A DNA stretch of 64,000 nucleotides, taken from Casimicrobium huifangae (GTDB taxonomy: Bacteria > Pseudomonadota > Gammaproteobacteria > Burkholderiales > Casimicrobiaceae). The notes beneath the pieces were generated by a model that had not been told where the DNA came from, did no database searches, and saw only the letters and a program-made list of their open reading frames with translations. Positions 8,780 to 16,905 of the stretch are shown in pieces. Location of the stretch: NCBI RefSeq assembly GCF_009746125.1, contig NZ_CP041352.1, forward strand, positions 4,138,436 through 4,202,435, written 5' to 3'. The position numbers were made by a program, and so were the translations under genes. How positions within the stretch are numbered: position 1 is the stretch's first letter; the number at the start of each line of letters is the position of its first letter.

Positions 8780-10150
8780 ATGACCACTATCGCCAACTTG
8801 CAGCAAGCCTTTACCGCTGGCACCGACCAACCGTCCGCTCTCGCCAGCCGGCAGCTCAAACTCGCCCTTGACCCGGCTGGCGAAGGTGTGCGCGTATTTC
8901 TGGCACTGAGCGACGAAGCGATCCGTGTCGCAGCCACGCACGCAGACGAGCGCTTTCTGGCCGGCGGCGCTGCCGGGCCACGCGCGCTGGAAGGCATCAC
9001 GATTTCGATCAAGGATCTGTTCGATGTCGCCGGAGAAGTGACCACCGCCGGCTCCACGGTGTTGCGATCGCGCGCGCCGGCCACCGCCGATGCGCCCGCA
9101 GTGGCTCGCCTGCGTGCCGCGGGCGCGGTGCTCTTCGGTCGCACCAACATGGTCGAGTTCGCGTTTTCTGGCGTCGGCATCAATCCGCACTATGGCACCC
9201 CGCGCAACCGCTGGCAGCGCGAAGACGCGGGCGGCCACGTGCCAGGTGGTTCTTCCAGCGGCGCGGGCGTCAGTGTCGCCGACGGCATGTGCGTTGCGGC
9301 ACTCGGCACCGACACCGGCGGCAGCGTGCGCATCCCTGCCGCCTTCAATGGTTTGGTCGGCTTCAAACCCACCGCGTTCCGGGTGCCAGTGAATGGGGCT
9401 GTACCGCTGTCGTTCCTGCACGATTCAGTCGGTCCGCTGGCCAATTCAGTCGATTGCTGCGCAAGGATTGACGCAGTGCTGGCCGGTGAGTTCTTCAACC
9501 CGATGCCGGAAAAACCTGCGCAGCAGTTACGGCTGCTGTGTCCGTCAGGTACCTTGTGGAATGGTCTTGACGCCGAAGTCAGCGCAGCTTGTCAGCGGGC
9601 GATGCAAAAGCTGCGTGACGCTGGCGTCACCATCGTCGAAGCAAGGTGTGACGCGCTGGAGGATCTGTTCGCTGCCGGCAATCTGCCTCCAGACAAGCGA
9701 GTAATGGGTCGGCTGGCAGAAACCTTCGACTGGCATGCGGCCAACATCGGCGTGGATGGCGCGGGCTACGATCCGCGCGTCTGGCACCGCATCCAGCTTG
9801 GCGCCGACGTCACCCGCGCCGAGGTGTCGCAGGCAATTGCCTGGCTGCGCCTGTGGAAGCATCGCATGCACGAGGCGCTGTCGGGCTTCGACGCGATGAT
9901 CGCCCCCACGGTTGCCTGCGTACCGCCGCCGATTGCGCCGCTGCTCGCTGACGACGCCTTGTTCTTCGCCCGCAACCAGCTCATCCTGCGCAACACGGCC
10001 TGGGTGAACATGATGGACGGCTGTGCGCTGACCCTGCCCTGCCACGCGCACGGTCCCGCGCCGGTGGGCCTGCAATTGATCGGTCGTCACGCAGCAGATC
10101 ACCAGCTGCTCGCCACCGGACGAACTGTCGAGGCCATCCTGCGCGGATAA
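8780..10150 (+). CDS. Amidase (amidase-signature family)
   Basis: A 456-residue amidase-signature hydrolase with the Ser-cisSer-Lys triad: Lys in GITISIKDLFDVAG, the Gly/Ser-rich stretch GGSSSGAG, and the nucleophile Ser in TDTGGSVRIPAAFNGLVGFKPT. It resembles GatA in fold but lacks gatB/gatC neighbours, so it is more likely a free-standing amidase acting on a small amide. There is no signal peptide, so it is cytoplasmic. It is divergent from the alpha/beta hydrolase across a 70-bp gap. A hairpin that works as terminator for the opposite strand follows directly. Confidence 0.88.
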   Translation: MTTIANLQQAFTAGTDQPSALASRQLKLALDPAGEGVRVFLALSDEAIRVAATHADERFLAGGAAGPRALEGITISIKDLFDVAGEVTTAGSTVLRSRAPATADAPAVARLRAAGAVLFGRTNMVEFAFSGVGINPHYGTPRNRWQREDAGGHVPGGSSSGAGVSVADGMCVAALGTDTGGSVRIPAAFNGLVGFKPTAFRVPVNGAVPLSFLHDSVGPLANSVDCCARIDAVLAGEFFNPMPEKPAQQLRLLCPSGTLWNGLDAEVSAACQRAMQKLRDAGVTIVEARCDALEDLFAAGNLPPDKRVMGRLAETFDWHAANIGVDGAGYDPRVWHRIQLGADVTRAEVSQAIAWLRLWKHRMHEALSGFDAMIAPTVACVPPPIAPLLADDALFFARNQLILRNTAWVNMMDGCALTLPCHAHGPAPVGLQLIGRHAADHQLLATGRTVEAILRG

Positions 10151-10195
10151 AAAAAGCCGCAGCCATCGCGTTCTTTGGCGAACGCCGGCTGCGGC
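10149..10195 (-). terminator. Rho-independent terminator of the S9 peptidase gene
   Basis: Read on the minus strand, a 9-bp stem GCCGCAGCC/GGCTGCGGC with an inner GCGTTC/GAACGC stem is followed by a run of T (the A-run at 10149-10155 on the plus strand). It lies about 60 bp after the stop of the peptidase gene. It also overlaps the end of the amidase stop region and may limit read-through both ways. Confidence 0.8.
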
Positions 10196-10253
10196 TACAA
10201 GCCGGGCGAGCCGCCCGGCGAGGATTGGCAATACGGTTGTGCGGGCCGCGCGC

Positions 10254-12164
10254 CTACTTCGCGGCTTTCAGATGCTTGCCGAGGAATTTCTCCATCGCTT
10301 CGTAGAATTCGAACTGGTTCTCCTGCAGACGGAAGCCGTGGCCTTCGTTGTCCTTGACCATGTATTCGACGGCAACGCCGCGCTTCTTGAGCGCCTCGAC
10401 CATCTGGTCACTCTCGGCTTTCACCACGCGCGGGTCTTTCGCACCTTGGGCAATGAACAGCGGCGTCTTGATGCGCTCCGCGTTGAGCGCGGGTGACGTG
10501 GTGGTGAGTTGCGCCTTGTCCTTCTCGGCGTCGCCCACCATTTCGGTCATCATTTCGAGGAACGGCTTCCAGTAGGGCGGGATCGACTTCATGAAAGTGA
10601 ACATGTTCGAGACGCCCACATAGTCCACCGCTGCAGCGTACAGATCAGGCGTTTTGGTAACGCCCATCAGCGTGGCGTAGCCACCGTAGCTGGCGCCGTA
10701 GATGGCGATGCGCTTCGGGTCGGCAATGCCTTCCTTGATCAGCCAGTTGACGCCGTCGGTGATGTCGTCCTGCATGGCCAGGCCCCATTGCTTGAACGAG
10801 GCTTCCCAGAATTTGCGGCCATAGCCCACCGAGCCACGGAAGTTCATCTGCAGCACAGCGTAACCACGATTGGCGAGGAACTGGATTTCACCGTTGTAGC
10901 CCCAGCTGTCGCGATACCACGGGCCGCCGTGCGGGTTGACGATCACCGGCAGGTTCTTGGCCGGCACGCCTTTCGGCAGCGTCAGGTAGCCGCGGATGGT
11001 GAGGCCGTCGCGTGCCGTGTAGCTGATCGGCTTCACTTCGGCCATATCGGCTTCGGCGAGGGCCGGGTTGATCTCCGCCAGCTTGGTCAGCTTGTCGGCC
11101 TTCACGTCGTACACGTAGCGCGTGCCCGGCGTGCGATCGTTGCTGGCGGCCACGATCAGCAGGTTTTCATCCTTGGTCATGCTTTGCACGCCGATCTGGT
11201 AACCCGGCCGCTTCGCCTTCAGCGCCTTGTAGACGCGCTCGGATTCCTTGTCGAAGAACACGGGTTCGGCTTTTTCAAAGTTCACCATCGTCTGCGTGAT
11301 GACCTTGCGCGCACGCGACCAGCCGAGCGAATCAACGTCCACATTCGGGTTTTCGTAGATCAGCTTGCCTTCTTTCGCCGTCTTCGGGTCGAACTCGAAC
11401 AGCGCCGCCTTGTCGCGGCCACGGTTGGAGGCCACGTACATCAGCTTGCTGTCCGGCGTCCAGCCCACGATATCCACCGCTTCGCGGAAGTTGGTGGTCA
11501 GCAGCGGCTTGAACGGCTCCGCTTCGGTCTCACGGTAGAGCAGCGTCTTGTTGACGCCGTCGGTCGCGCCAGCGGCGCGCACCTTGCCGGCGTGGTCGGT
11601 ATTCCACGCGGTAATGTTGCCGGGGTTCTGGGCAACCAGCGTTTCAGCGCCGGTCTTGATGTTGATGCGGTAGACGTCGAACAGGCGCTTGTCGCGCTTG
11701 TTGTGGGTGACGAGGATGTGATCGTCGTCATCCGGAAGCGCGTCGAGGATGCTGGCCTGGGTGCCCTCATGCGGCGTCAGGTCCTGCACCTTGCCGGTGG
11801 TGATGTCGGCCATCACCACATGGAAGTTCTCGTCGCCACCGAAATCCTTGGTGTAGAGGACGTGCTGCGGCCCCTTGAAGAAATAGTTCGAGATGTCACG
11901 CGCCGTCTCGGCGGTGATGCGCTTGACGCCTTCCTTGCTGCCCGCCTTGTCGATCGGCTGCACAAAGATGTTCATGCGCGACTCATACGGCTGCATGAAA
12001 CCAAGCATCTTGCCATCGGGCGAGAGGCGGAAATAGCCCTGCTCGGGGTTCTTGAAAAAGTCACGCAGGGGGTACTGCCTGGCGGGCTGTGCCTGGGCAG
12101 ATACCGCCGTTGCCGCGATCAGGCTGGCGCTGGTAAGCGTCGTAAGCCAGTGGCGAAAGTTCAT
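10254..12164 (-). CDS. S9-family prolyl-oligopeptidase-like peptidase
   Basis: A 636-residue exported serine peptidase with a signal peptide (…ATAVSAQA) and an N-terminal beta-propeller of repeated WD-like blades (LSPDGKMLGFM, WTPDSKLMYVASNRG and similar). The C-terminal hydrolase domain has the nucleophile in GASYGGYATLMG (about residue 491), an Asp in QGAKDPRV (about 575) and a His in NEGHGF (about 609). Family members cut short peptides in the periplasm or outside the cell. It is monocistronic, with a good SD (AGGAG) before the ATG and a terminator behind it. Confidence 0.92.
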   Translation of the reverse strand: MNFRHWLTTLTSASLIAATAVSAQAQPARQYPLRDFFKNPEQGYFRLSPDGKMLGFMQPYESRMNIFVQPIDKAGSKEGVKRITAETARDISNYFFKGPQHVLYTKDFGGDENFHVVMADITTGKVQDLTPHEGTQASILDALPDDDDHILVTHNKRDKRLFDVYRINIKTGAETLVAQNPGNITAWNTDHAGKVRAAGATDGVNKTLLYRETEAEPFKPLLTTNFREAVDIVGWTPDSKLMYVASNRGRDKAALFEFDPKTAKEGKLIYENPNVDVDSLGWSRARKVITQTMVNFEKAEPVFFDKESERVYKALKAKRPGYQIGVQSMTKDENLLIVAASNDRTPGTRYVYDVKADKLTKLAEINPALAEADMAEVKPISYTARDGLTIRGYLTLPKGVPAKNLPVIVNPHGGPWYRDSWGYNGEIQFLANRGYAVLQMNFRGSVGYGRKFWEASFKQWGLAMQDDITDGVNWLIKEGIADPKRIAIYGASYGGYATLMGVTKTPDLYAAAVDYVGVSNMFTFMKSIPPYWKPFLEMMTEMVGDAEKDKAQLTTTSPALNAERIKTPLFIAQGAKDPRVVKAESDQMVEALKKRGVAVEYMVKDNEGHGFRLQENQFEFYEAMEKFLGKHLKAAK

Positions 12165-12352
12165 GAATGCTCCTGGTAAGGAAAGAATGTCGCGAGCGAC
12201 GGGAAAACAGGGCGCGATTCTGCGTTGCGCGACCGCCGTTGGCTAGCCCACCGCGACCAAGACGGAAATTTCTGGCGCGAGTCGCGGAAACGGGCGGCGA
12301 CGCGCGGGCTGCGGTATCGGTAGCCAGCAGCATTCTGTCACTCACGTCGGCT

Positions 12353-12472
12353 ATCAACTTTTCTGGCAAATGGCGTCGGCAATGGGCTAAGTAGGCAGAA
12401 TTGCATAATGTCGACTTTATGCGAAATCGGCCCTCATGCCCTTTGCAAATGGGCTTTGTGCAAAAAGTTGAT
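12353..12472. repeat. 120-bp palindromic element, copy A
   Basis: The ends ATCAACTTTT and AAAAGTTGAT are perfect inverted repeats. The centre (about 12403-12422, around GTCGAC) is a near-perfect palindrome with a GCATAA/TTATGC stem, and most of the two 60-base arms pair with each other. It belongs with copies at 25835-25957, 39293-39411 and 49308-49427. It lies in the gap between the peptidase and grpE and ends 17 bp before the grpE promoter. The rest of that gap (12165-12352) holds only the peptidase leader and nothing else I recognise. Confidence 0.75.
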
Positions 12473-12489
12473 GTTTTGCGATACCCGCA

Positions 12490-12515
12490 CTTGAAATAGG
12501 GAAACCGCCCCCTAA
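12490..12515 (+). promoter_or_regulatory. Sigma-32-type heat-shock promoter of grpE
   Basis: CTTGAAA at 12490-12496, an 11-bp spacer, and CCCCCTAA at 12508-12515 closely match the RpoH consensus CTTGAAA-N11-16-CCCCATnT. It lies 49 bp before the grpE ATG. No CIRCE (TTAGCACTC-N9-GAGTGCTAA) is present in the region, so sigma-32 rather than HrcA appears to drive this operon. Confidence 0.75.
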
Positions 12516-12563
12516 CTGCTGCTTGTTAATCGACCAACAGTCATTCGAAGTTACGACCACATC

Positions 12564-13154
12564 ATGGCTACGCCAGACGAACAACAATCCACCGCCCCGG
12601 AACAATCCGCCGACGCCTCGGTGGCGCAGGAAGCGCCCGCCTGGGCGTCTCCCGAAGAAAAGCTCGCCGCCGCCGAGAACGAAATCGCTGCCCTCAAAGA
12701 GCAGCTCAAAGACCAGCAATTGCGCAATCTTGCCGAGATGGAGAACCTGCGCAAGCGCAACGCGCAGGAAATCGCCAATGCCCGCGACTTTGCGGCCAAG
12801 GATTTCGCCTTCTCGCTGCTGGCGGTGAAGGACACGCTGGAAATGGTGCTGAAAGACCAGCAAAGCACCACCGAACAGATCAAGATGGGCGTGGACATGA
12901 CGCTCAAGAACCTCGTCAGCGCCTTCGAACGCGCCAAGGTGAAAGAGGTCAAGGCCGAAAAAGCCAAGTTTGACCCGAACGTACATCAGGCGATGACCCA
13001 GATCGAATCGACCACCGAAGCACCGGGCACTGTGCTGCAGGTCTTCCAGAAGGGTTACACGATCGCCGATCGCGTGCTGCGGCCGGCGATGGTGGCTGTT
13101 GCGACGGCGCCCGCACCCAAGGACGACGGCGCTGCGCCTGCGGCGCAGGCCTAG
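12564..13154 (+). CDS. grpE: Nucleotide exchange factor GrpE
   Basis: A 196-residue co-chaperone that speeds ADP release from DnaK. It has a disordered Glu/Ala/Gln-rich start (residues 1-30), a long coiled coil (about 30-80) and the C-terminal beta-domain with the family signature (NVHQAMTQIESTTEAPGTVLQVFQKGY and DRVLRPAMVAV). It sits behind a sigma-32-type promoter and ahead of dnaK. An inserted S23-type element separates the two by about 600 bp. The TAG stop falls within the first CTAGGACG unit of that element. Confidence 0.96.
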   Translation: MATPDEQQSTAPEQSADASVAQEAPAWASPEEKLAAAENEIAALKEQLKDQQLRNLAEMENLRKRNAQEIANARDFAAKDFAFSLLAVKDTLEMVLKDQQSTTEQIKMGVDMTLKNLVSAFERAKVKEVKAEKAKFDPNVHQAMTQIESTTEAPGTVLQVFQKGYTIADRVLRPAMVAVATAPAPKDDGAAPAAQA

Positions 13155-13219
13155 GACGACGATGCTCGCTTCGCTTGCATCTAGGACGACGCGGCTCGCG
13201 TTGCTCGCTGCTAGGACGC
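13151..13219. repeat. Left inverted-repeat arm of the S23 element (three 30-bp units)
   Basis: The motif CTAGGACG recurs at 13151, 13181 and 13211, an exact 30-bp period. The segment 13181-13219 matches the reverse complement of 13606-13644 at 36 of 39 positions, and the outer unit 13151-13180 pairs less perfectly with 13641-13675. With the right arm it could form a stem of about 70 bp enclosing the S23 gene. Confidence 0.85.
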
Positions 13220-13232
13220 GAGGGGTTGCCGC

Positions 13233-13601
13233 GTGAACTCTGCTGATGCGCCGCGTCGCTCCCATCGGGACTTTCCGGTCTGGAAGGCGGCGATGGATTT
13301 GGCCGAATCCGTTTATGACTTGAGTGCCGGCTTCCCGGCGGACGAGCGTTTTGGTCTGACGTCACAGATTCGCCGTGCCGCCGTGTCCGTGCCGTCCAAC
13401 ATCGCCGAGGGCGCAGGCCGTTCGAGCACTGGCGAGTTGGCGCATTTTCTGGGCATCGCGTTGGGATCGCTCGCCGAACTGGAAACACAAATTGACCTGT
13501 CAATCCGGCTGAACATGACCGGTGACGCTACTGAAATCAACAATCAGATCGAAAACGTACGCAAACAACTGATCCTGTTTAGAAGATCGCTCACAACCTA
13601 G
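13233..13601 (+). CDS. S23-type four-helix-bundle protein (23S rRNA intervening-sequence family)
   Basis: A 122-residue protein of the four-helix-bundle family first known from intervening sequences of bacterial 23S rRNA. The hallmarks are the start F-P-V-W-K-A-A-M-D-L-A, the block LTSQIRRAAVSVPSNIAEGAGR and the Glu-rich helix LAELETQIDLSIRL. It starts with GTG behind an AGGGG site. It lies between grpE and dnaK and is bracketed by long inverted repeats, just as rRNA-borne family members sit in the loop of a long stem. Its biochemical role is unknown. It may simply travel with the repeat element. No reverse transcriptase is nearby, so it is not an obvious DGR Avd protein. Confidence 0.88.
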   Translation: MNSADAPRRSHRDFPVWKAAMDLAESVYDLSAGFPADERFGLTSQIRRAAVSVPSNIAEGAGRSSTGELAHFLGIALGSLAELETQIDLSIRLNMTGDATEINNQIENVRKQLILFRRSLTT

Positions 13602-13605
13602 CCTT

Positions 13606-13675
13606 GCGTCCTAGCGACGAGCAACGCGAGTCGCGTCGTCCTAGCCGCAAGCGAAGCGACGCGGCGGCGTCTTAG
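13606..13675. repeat. Right inverted-repeat arm of the S23 element
   Basis: Carries GTCCTAG at 13608 and 13638 and a variant GTCTTAG at 13669, the inverted counterparts of the three left-hand units and again spaced about 30 bp. A small GGGGCGAAGCCCC hairpin (13675-13687) and one more GTCCTCG follow. The dnaK leader begins downstream, with an SD (GGAG) about 10 bp before the ATG. Confidence 0.85.
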
Positions 13676-13771
13676 GGGCGAAGCCCCGTCGTCCTCGGTA
13701 ACGCCACTTGAACGTCAACGAACCGCAACAAACTTTACATAACAACAACACTCTCCACGGAGAAACACATC

Positions 13772-15742
13772 ATGGGCAAGATCATTGGTATCGACCTCGG
13801 CACCACCAACTCGTGCGTTGCCGTCATTGAAGGCGGGCAGCCGAAAGTCATCGAGAACAGCGAGGGCGCGCGCACCACGCCGTCCATCGTCGCCTACATG
13901 GAAGACGGCGAGATCACCGTCGGCGCGCCGGCCAAACGGCAAGCCGTGACCAATCCCAAGGCCACGATCTACGCGGTAAAGCGCCTGATTGGTCGTCGCT
14001 TTGAAGAAAAGGAAGTGCAGAAGGACATCGGCCTGATGCCCTACGCCATCGTCAAAAACGACAACGGCGACGCCTGGGTCGAAGTTCGCGGCAAGAAGAT
14101 CTCGCCGCCGGCCGTTTCTGCCGAGACGCTGCGCAAAATGAAGAAGACCGCTGAGGACTACCTCGGCCATGAAGTGACCGAGGCCGTGATCACGGTGCCG
14201 GCCTACTTCAATGACTCGCAGCGTCAAGCGACCAAGGACGCCGGCCGCATCGCAGGCCTCGAGGTCAAGCGCATCATCAACGAGCCGACGGCAGCCGCAC
14301 TCGCATTCGGTATCGACAAGGTCAAGAAAGACGGCAAGTTCGCCGTGTATGACCTTGGCGGCGGCACCTTCGACGTGTCGATCATCGAGATCGCCGACGT
14401 GGATGGCGAAAAGCAGTTTGAAGTGCTCGCCACCAACGGCGACACCTTCCTGGGCGGCGAAGACTTCGATCAACGCCTGGTTGATTACCTCTGCGACGAG
14501 TTCAAGAAGCAGAGCGGCATCGACCTGACCAAGGACCCGATCGCGCTGCAACGCATCAAGGCCGCAGCAGAACGCACCAAGATCGAACTGTCGTCGAGCC
14601 AGCAATCGGAGATCAACGAGCCCTACATCGCTATGGACGCGACTGGCCCGAAGCATCTCACGATGAAGGTGACGCGCGCCAAGCTTGAATCGCTGGTGGA
14701 AGACCTGATCAACAAGACGATCGAGCCGTGCCGTATCGCGCTCAAGGATGCGGGCGTCAGCGTCGACAAGATCGACGACGTGATCCTGGTCGGCGGCCAG
14801 ACGCGCATGCCGAAGGTAATCGAAGCGGTGAAGGCGTTCTTCGGCAAGGAGCCGCGCAAGGACGTGAACCCGGACGAAGCCGTGGCCGTGGGCGCCGCCA
14901 TTCAGGGCAGCGTGCTGGCCGGTGACCGCACCGACGTGCTGCTGCTCGACGTGACCCCGCTGTCGCTCGGCATCGAGACGCTGGGCGGCGTGATGACCAA
15001 GCTGATCCAGAAGAACACCACGATCCCGACCAAGGCATCGCAGGTCTTCTCGACCGCCGACGACAATCAGGGCGCGGTGACGATTCACGTTCTGCAGGGC
15101 GAGCGCGAAGTGTCCTCGGGCAACAAGAGCCTGGGCCAGTTCAACCTCGAAGGCATTCCGCCGGCACCGCGCGGCATGCCGCAGATTGAAGTGCAGTTCG
15201 ACATCGACGCCAACGGCATCCTGCATGTGTCCGCCAAGGACAAGGGCACCGGCAAGGAAAACAAGATCACCATCAAGGCCAACAGCGGCCTGAGCGAAGA
15301 AGAAATTCAACGCATGGTCAACGACGCCAAGGCCAACGAGGCCGAGGACAAGAAGCGTCTGGAGCTCGTGCAGTCGCGCAACAACCTCGACACGCTCGCC
15401 CACAGCGTGAAGAAATCGCTCGGCGAGTACGGCGACAAGATCGAAGCCGACGAAAAGTCGAAGATCGAAGCGGCACTCAAGGAAGCGGAGGAACTGCTCA
15501 AGGATCAGAACGCAACGAAAGAAGCGCTCGACGCCAAACTCGAATCGCTGTCCACCGTCTCGCAGAAACTCGGCGAGAAGATGTACGCAGCGGCGCAGGC
15601 TGAACAGGCAGCGGCGGGTGCAGCGGCTGGCGGCGGCGCGGAAGCGGCAGGTGCTTCAGGCGGCGGAGGCGGCAAGCCCGGCGACGATGCGAAGGTCGTC
15701 GATGCGGACTTCACTGAAGTCAAGGACGACAAGAAGAAATAA
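13772..15742 (+). CDS. dnaK: Chaperone protein DnaK (Hsp70)
   Basis: A 656-residue ATP-dependent chaperone. The three Hsp70 signatures are intact: [14 protein letters not shown] at the start, [16 protein letters not shown] near residue 192 and [17 protein letters not shown] near residue 337. The substrate-binding domain and helical lid follow, with a Gly/Ala-rich linker ([22 protein letters not shown]) and the tail [14 protein letters not shown]. It follows grpE and the S23 element and is closed by a strong terminator, so dnaJ is not in this operon, unlike the usual betaproteobacterial grpE-dnaK-dnaJ order. Confidence 0.98.
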   Translation: MGKIIGIDLGTTNSCVAVIEGGQPKVIENSEGARTTPSIVAYMEDGEITVGAPAKRQAVTNPKATIYAVKRLIGRRFEEKEVQKDIGLMPYAIVKNDNGDAWVEVRGKKISPPAVSAETLRKMKKTAEDYLGHEVTEAVITVPAYFNDSQRQATKDAGRIAGLEVKRIINEPTAAALAFGIDKVKKDGKFAVYDLGGGTFDVSIIEIADVDGEKQFEVLATNGDTFLGGEDFDQRLVDYLCDEFKKQSGIDLTKDPIALQRIKAAAERTKIELSSSQQSEINEPYIAMDATGPKHLTMKVTRAKLESLVEDLINKTIEPCRIALKDAGVSVDKIDDVILVGGQTRMPKVIEAVKAFFGKEPRKDVNPDEAVAVGAAIQGSVLAGDRTDVLLLDVTPLSLGIETLGGVMTKLIQKNTTIPTKASQVFSTADDNQGAVTIHVLQGEREVSSGNKSLGQFNLEGIPPAPRGMPQIEVQFDIDANGILHVSAKDKGTGKENKITIKANSGLSEEEIQRMVNDAKANEAEDKKRLELVQSRNNLDTLAHSVKKSLGEYGDKIEADEKSKIEAALKEAEELLKDQNATKEALDAKLESLSTVSQKLGEKMYAAAQAEQAAAGAAAGGGAEAAGASGGGGGKPGDDAKVVDADFTEVKDDKKK

Positions 15743-15748
15743 CCAAGA

Positions 15749-15777
15749 TCGGGCTCCTGCGGGAGCCCGAGTTTTTT
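15749..15777 (+). terminator. Rho-independent terminator after dnaK
   Basis: TCGGGCTCC, loop TGCG, GGAGCCCGA, then G and six T. The stem begins 7 bp after the dnaK stop. The T-run touches the first possible start codon of the next gene. Confidence 0.93.
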
Positions 15778-15796
15778 GGCAGCATTGGAGGGCTTC

Positions 15797-16240
15797 TTGA
15801 AACAGCTGATCGTTAATGCATTTGTGTCGCTCGTATCCGGTATTTTTCTGGTCGTTGGCGTCGCCGGCACAGCTTGGGTCGTTGAGAAAGCGTTTCGTGA
15901 AGAGTCAAAAAGACCGCATCGCCCGATGAGTTTTTCCAAACCACTCCCTGACGGAGCCGTTGTAGAGACTTCCGTGGTCCCTAACGTGCCTAACTTCGCC
16001 GTTCGCGGTTCGGTACGAAACACAGACACGAAAGACTGGGACGTCACCGAGATACGAGTGGATCTCTTGTCGAAGGGGGTCGTTGTAAACAAGTGCTCGG
16101 ACGTGGTCGACTATCGAACGGTCAAACCGGGTCAGACTGTCAACTTTCTCGTGGTGTGCCGTGACATCGCCTCTCCAGCCTCCGGTGAACCGTTCGAGCA
16201 CAGAGTGATTGCGCTGCAATTTCACAGGGATCCCGAGTAG
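15797..16240 (+). CDS. Membrane-anchored protein with FxLYD-like beta-sandwich domain
   Basis: A 147-residue protein with one N-terminal membrane helix (VSLVSGIFLVVGVAGTAWVV) and a periplasmic domain. The VRGSVRNTDTKDWDVTEIRVDLL…VKPGQTVNFLVVC pattern resembles FxLYD/DUF3426-type beta-sandwiches. The start is taken as TTG at 15797 because a GGAGG sequence lies 5 bp upstream; an earlier in-frame TTG at 15776 would overlap the dnaK terminator. It is alone between the dnaK terminator and a REP element. The function is unknown. Confidence 0.6.
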   Translation: MKQLIVNAFVSLVSGIFLVVGVAGTAWVVEKAFREESKRPHRPMSFSKPLPDGAVVETSVVPNVPNFAVRGSVRNTDTKDWDVTEIRVDLLSKGVVVNKCSDVVDYRTVKPGQTVNFLVVCRDIASPASGEPFEHRVIALQFHRDPE

Positions 16241-16251
16241 CGCGTTAGCAA

Positions 16252-16304
16252 GTAGCCCGGAGAAGCGAAGCGCGTCCGGGTTCCCGTGATCTCCGCCGAA
16301 GGCA
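16252..16304 (+). repeat. REP-type repeat, upstream of the RAYT gene
   Basis: A GTAG tetranucleotide followed by the palindrome CCCGG-agaagcgaagcgcgt-CCGGG, then a conserved tail ending in GCCGAAGGCA. The same sequence recurs at 16902 and 53456. GTAG-headed palindromes are the known substrates of REP-associated tyrosine transposases. Confidence 0.85.
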
Positions 16305-16317
16305 CTTCACCACCACG

Positions 16318-16362
16318 GTTCGATGAACAAATGCCTTGACGCGCTTCGCTTCTCAAGGCTAC
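16318..16362 (-). repeat. Inverted, divergent REP copy
   Basis: The sequence ending in GACGCGCTTCGCTTCTCAAG-GCTAC is the reverse complement of a REP variant (GTAGCCTTGAGAAGCGAAGC-GCGTC). With the copy at 16252 it makes an inverted pair, and its leader CGATGAACAAATGCC recurs at 53385-53400. Confidence 0.8.
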
Positions 16363-16386
16363 CGCATCACGGGATAGGATTGCGGC

Positions 16387-16905
16387 ATGGTCATGTATCG
16401 GCGCAATTACGTTCCTGGCGGTACATTCTTCTTCACGGTGACGTTGGCGGATCGGCGTTCTGCGGTGCTGGTGGATCGCGTTGACCTTTTGCGTGCCGCT
16501 TACCGGTCCGTGGTCGCCGAACGGGAGATTGAAACCGTTGCCATTTGTGTCATGCCAGACCATCTGCATGCAATCTGGACGATGCCCGCTGGCGATGCCG
16601 ACTATTCATTGGCATGGGCATTGATCAAGGCACGATTCTCGCGATCTCTCGCACTGAGTGACCGGCATCTCGCCGCGAACAATCACGGTGAATTGCCCGT
16701 CTGGCAACGTCGCTTCTGGGAACACACGATCCGCGATGAACGTGATCTTGAAAATCACGTCAATTACATCCACTACAACCCGGTGAAACATGGACACGCC
16801 GCACGACCGGCCGACTGGCCGCATTCGTCGTTTCACCGTTTCGTGCGCGACGGTCTGCTCACGATTGATTGGGCGTCGTCCGTGGACCTGGGAATACCGG
16901 AGTAG
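16387..16905 (+). CDS. REP-associated tyrosine transposase (RAYT, TnpA_REP)
   Basis: A 172-residue single-strand nuclease/transposase of the Y1/HUH type, thought to move REP/BIME repeats. The metal motif H-L-H is at residues 59-61 (VMPDHLHAIW). The helix with the catalytic Tyr is NYIHYNPVKHG (Tyr127 is the likely nucleophile). The gene is framed by REP copies at 16252/16318 and 16902, the arrangement called a REPtron. Its stop codon is the TAG of the GTAG head of the downstream REP. The reading frame is intact, so the protein could be active. Confidence 0.93.
   Translation: MVMYRRNYVPGGTFFFTVTLADRRSAVLVDRVDLLRAAYRSVVAEREIETVAICVMPDHLHAIWTMPAGDADYSLAWALIKARFSRSLALSDRHLAANNHGELPVWQRRFWEHTIRDERDLENHVNYIHYNPVKHGHAARPADWPHSSFHRFVRDGLLTIDWASSVDLGIPE

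Noticed and set aside
10509-12179. A 556-residue frame antisense to the S9 peptidase
   Set aside because: It is a shadow caused by GC-rich third positions; composition is His/Val/Gly/Arg-rich with no family features.
13233-13601. S23 protein considered as the Avd accessory protein of a diversity-generating retroelement
   Set aside because: No reverse transcriptase, template repeat or variable repeat is present.
13151-13698. CTAGGACG units with 30-bp period considered as a CRISPR-like array
   Set aside because: The units are short and few, inverted on the other side of a gene, and the spacing is not unique-spacer sequence.
13715-15403. A 562-residue open frame antisense to dnaK
   Set aside because: High-GC codon bias opens antisense frames opposite strong genes; this one has no start context or recognisable domain and fully overlaps dnaK.
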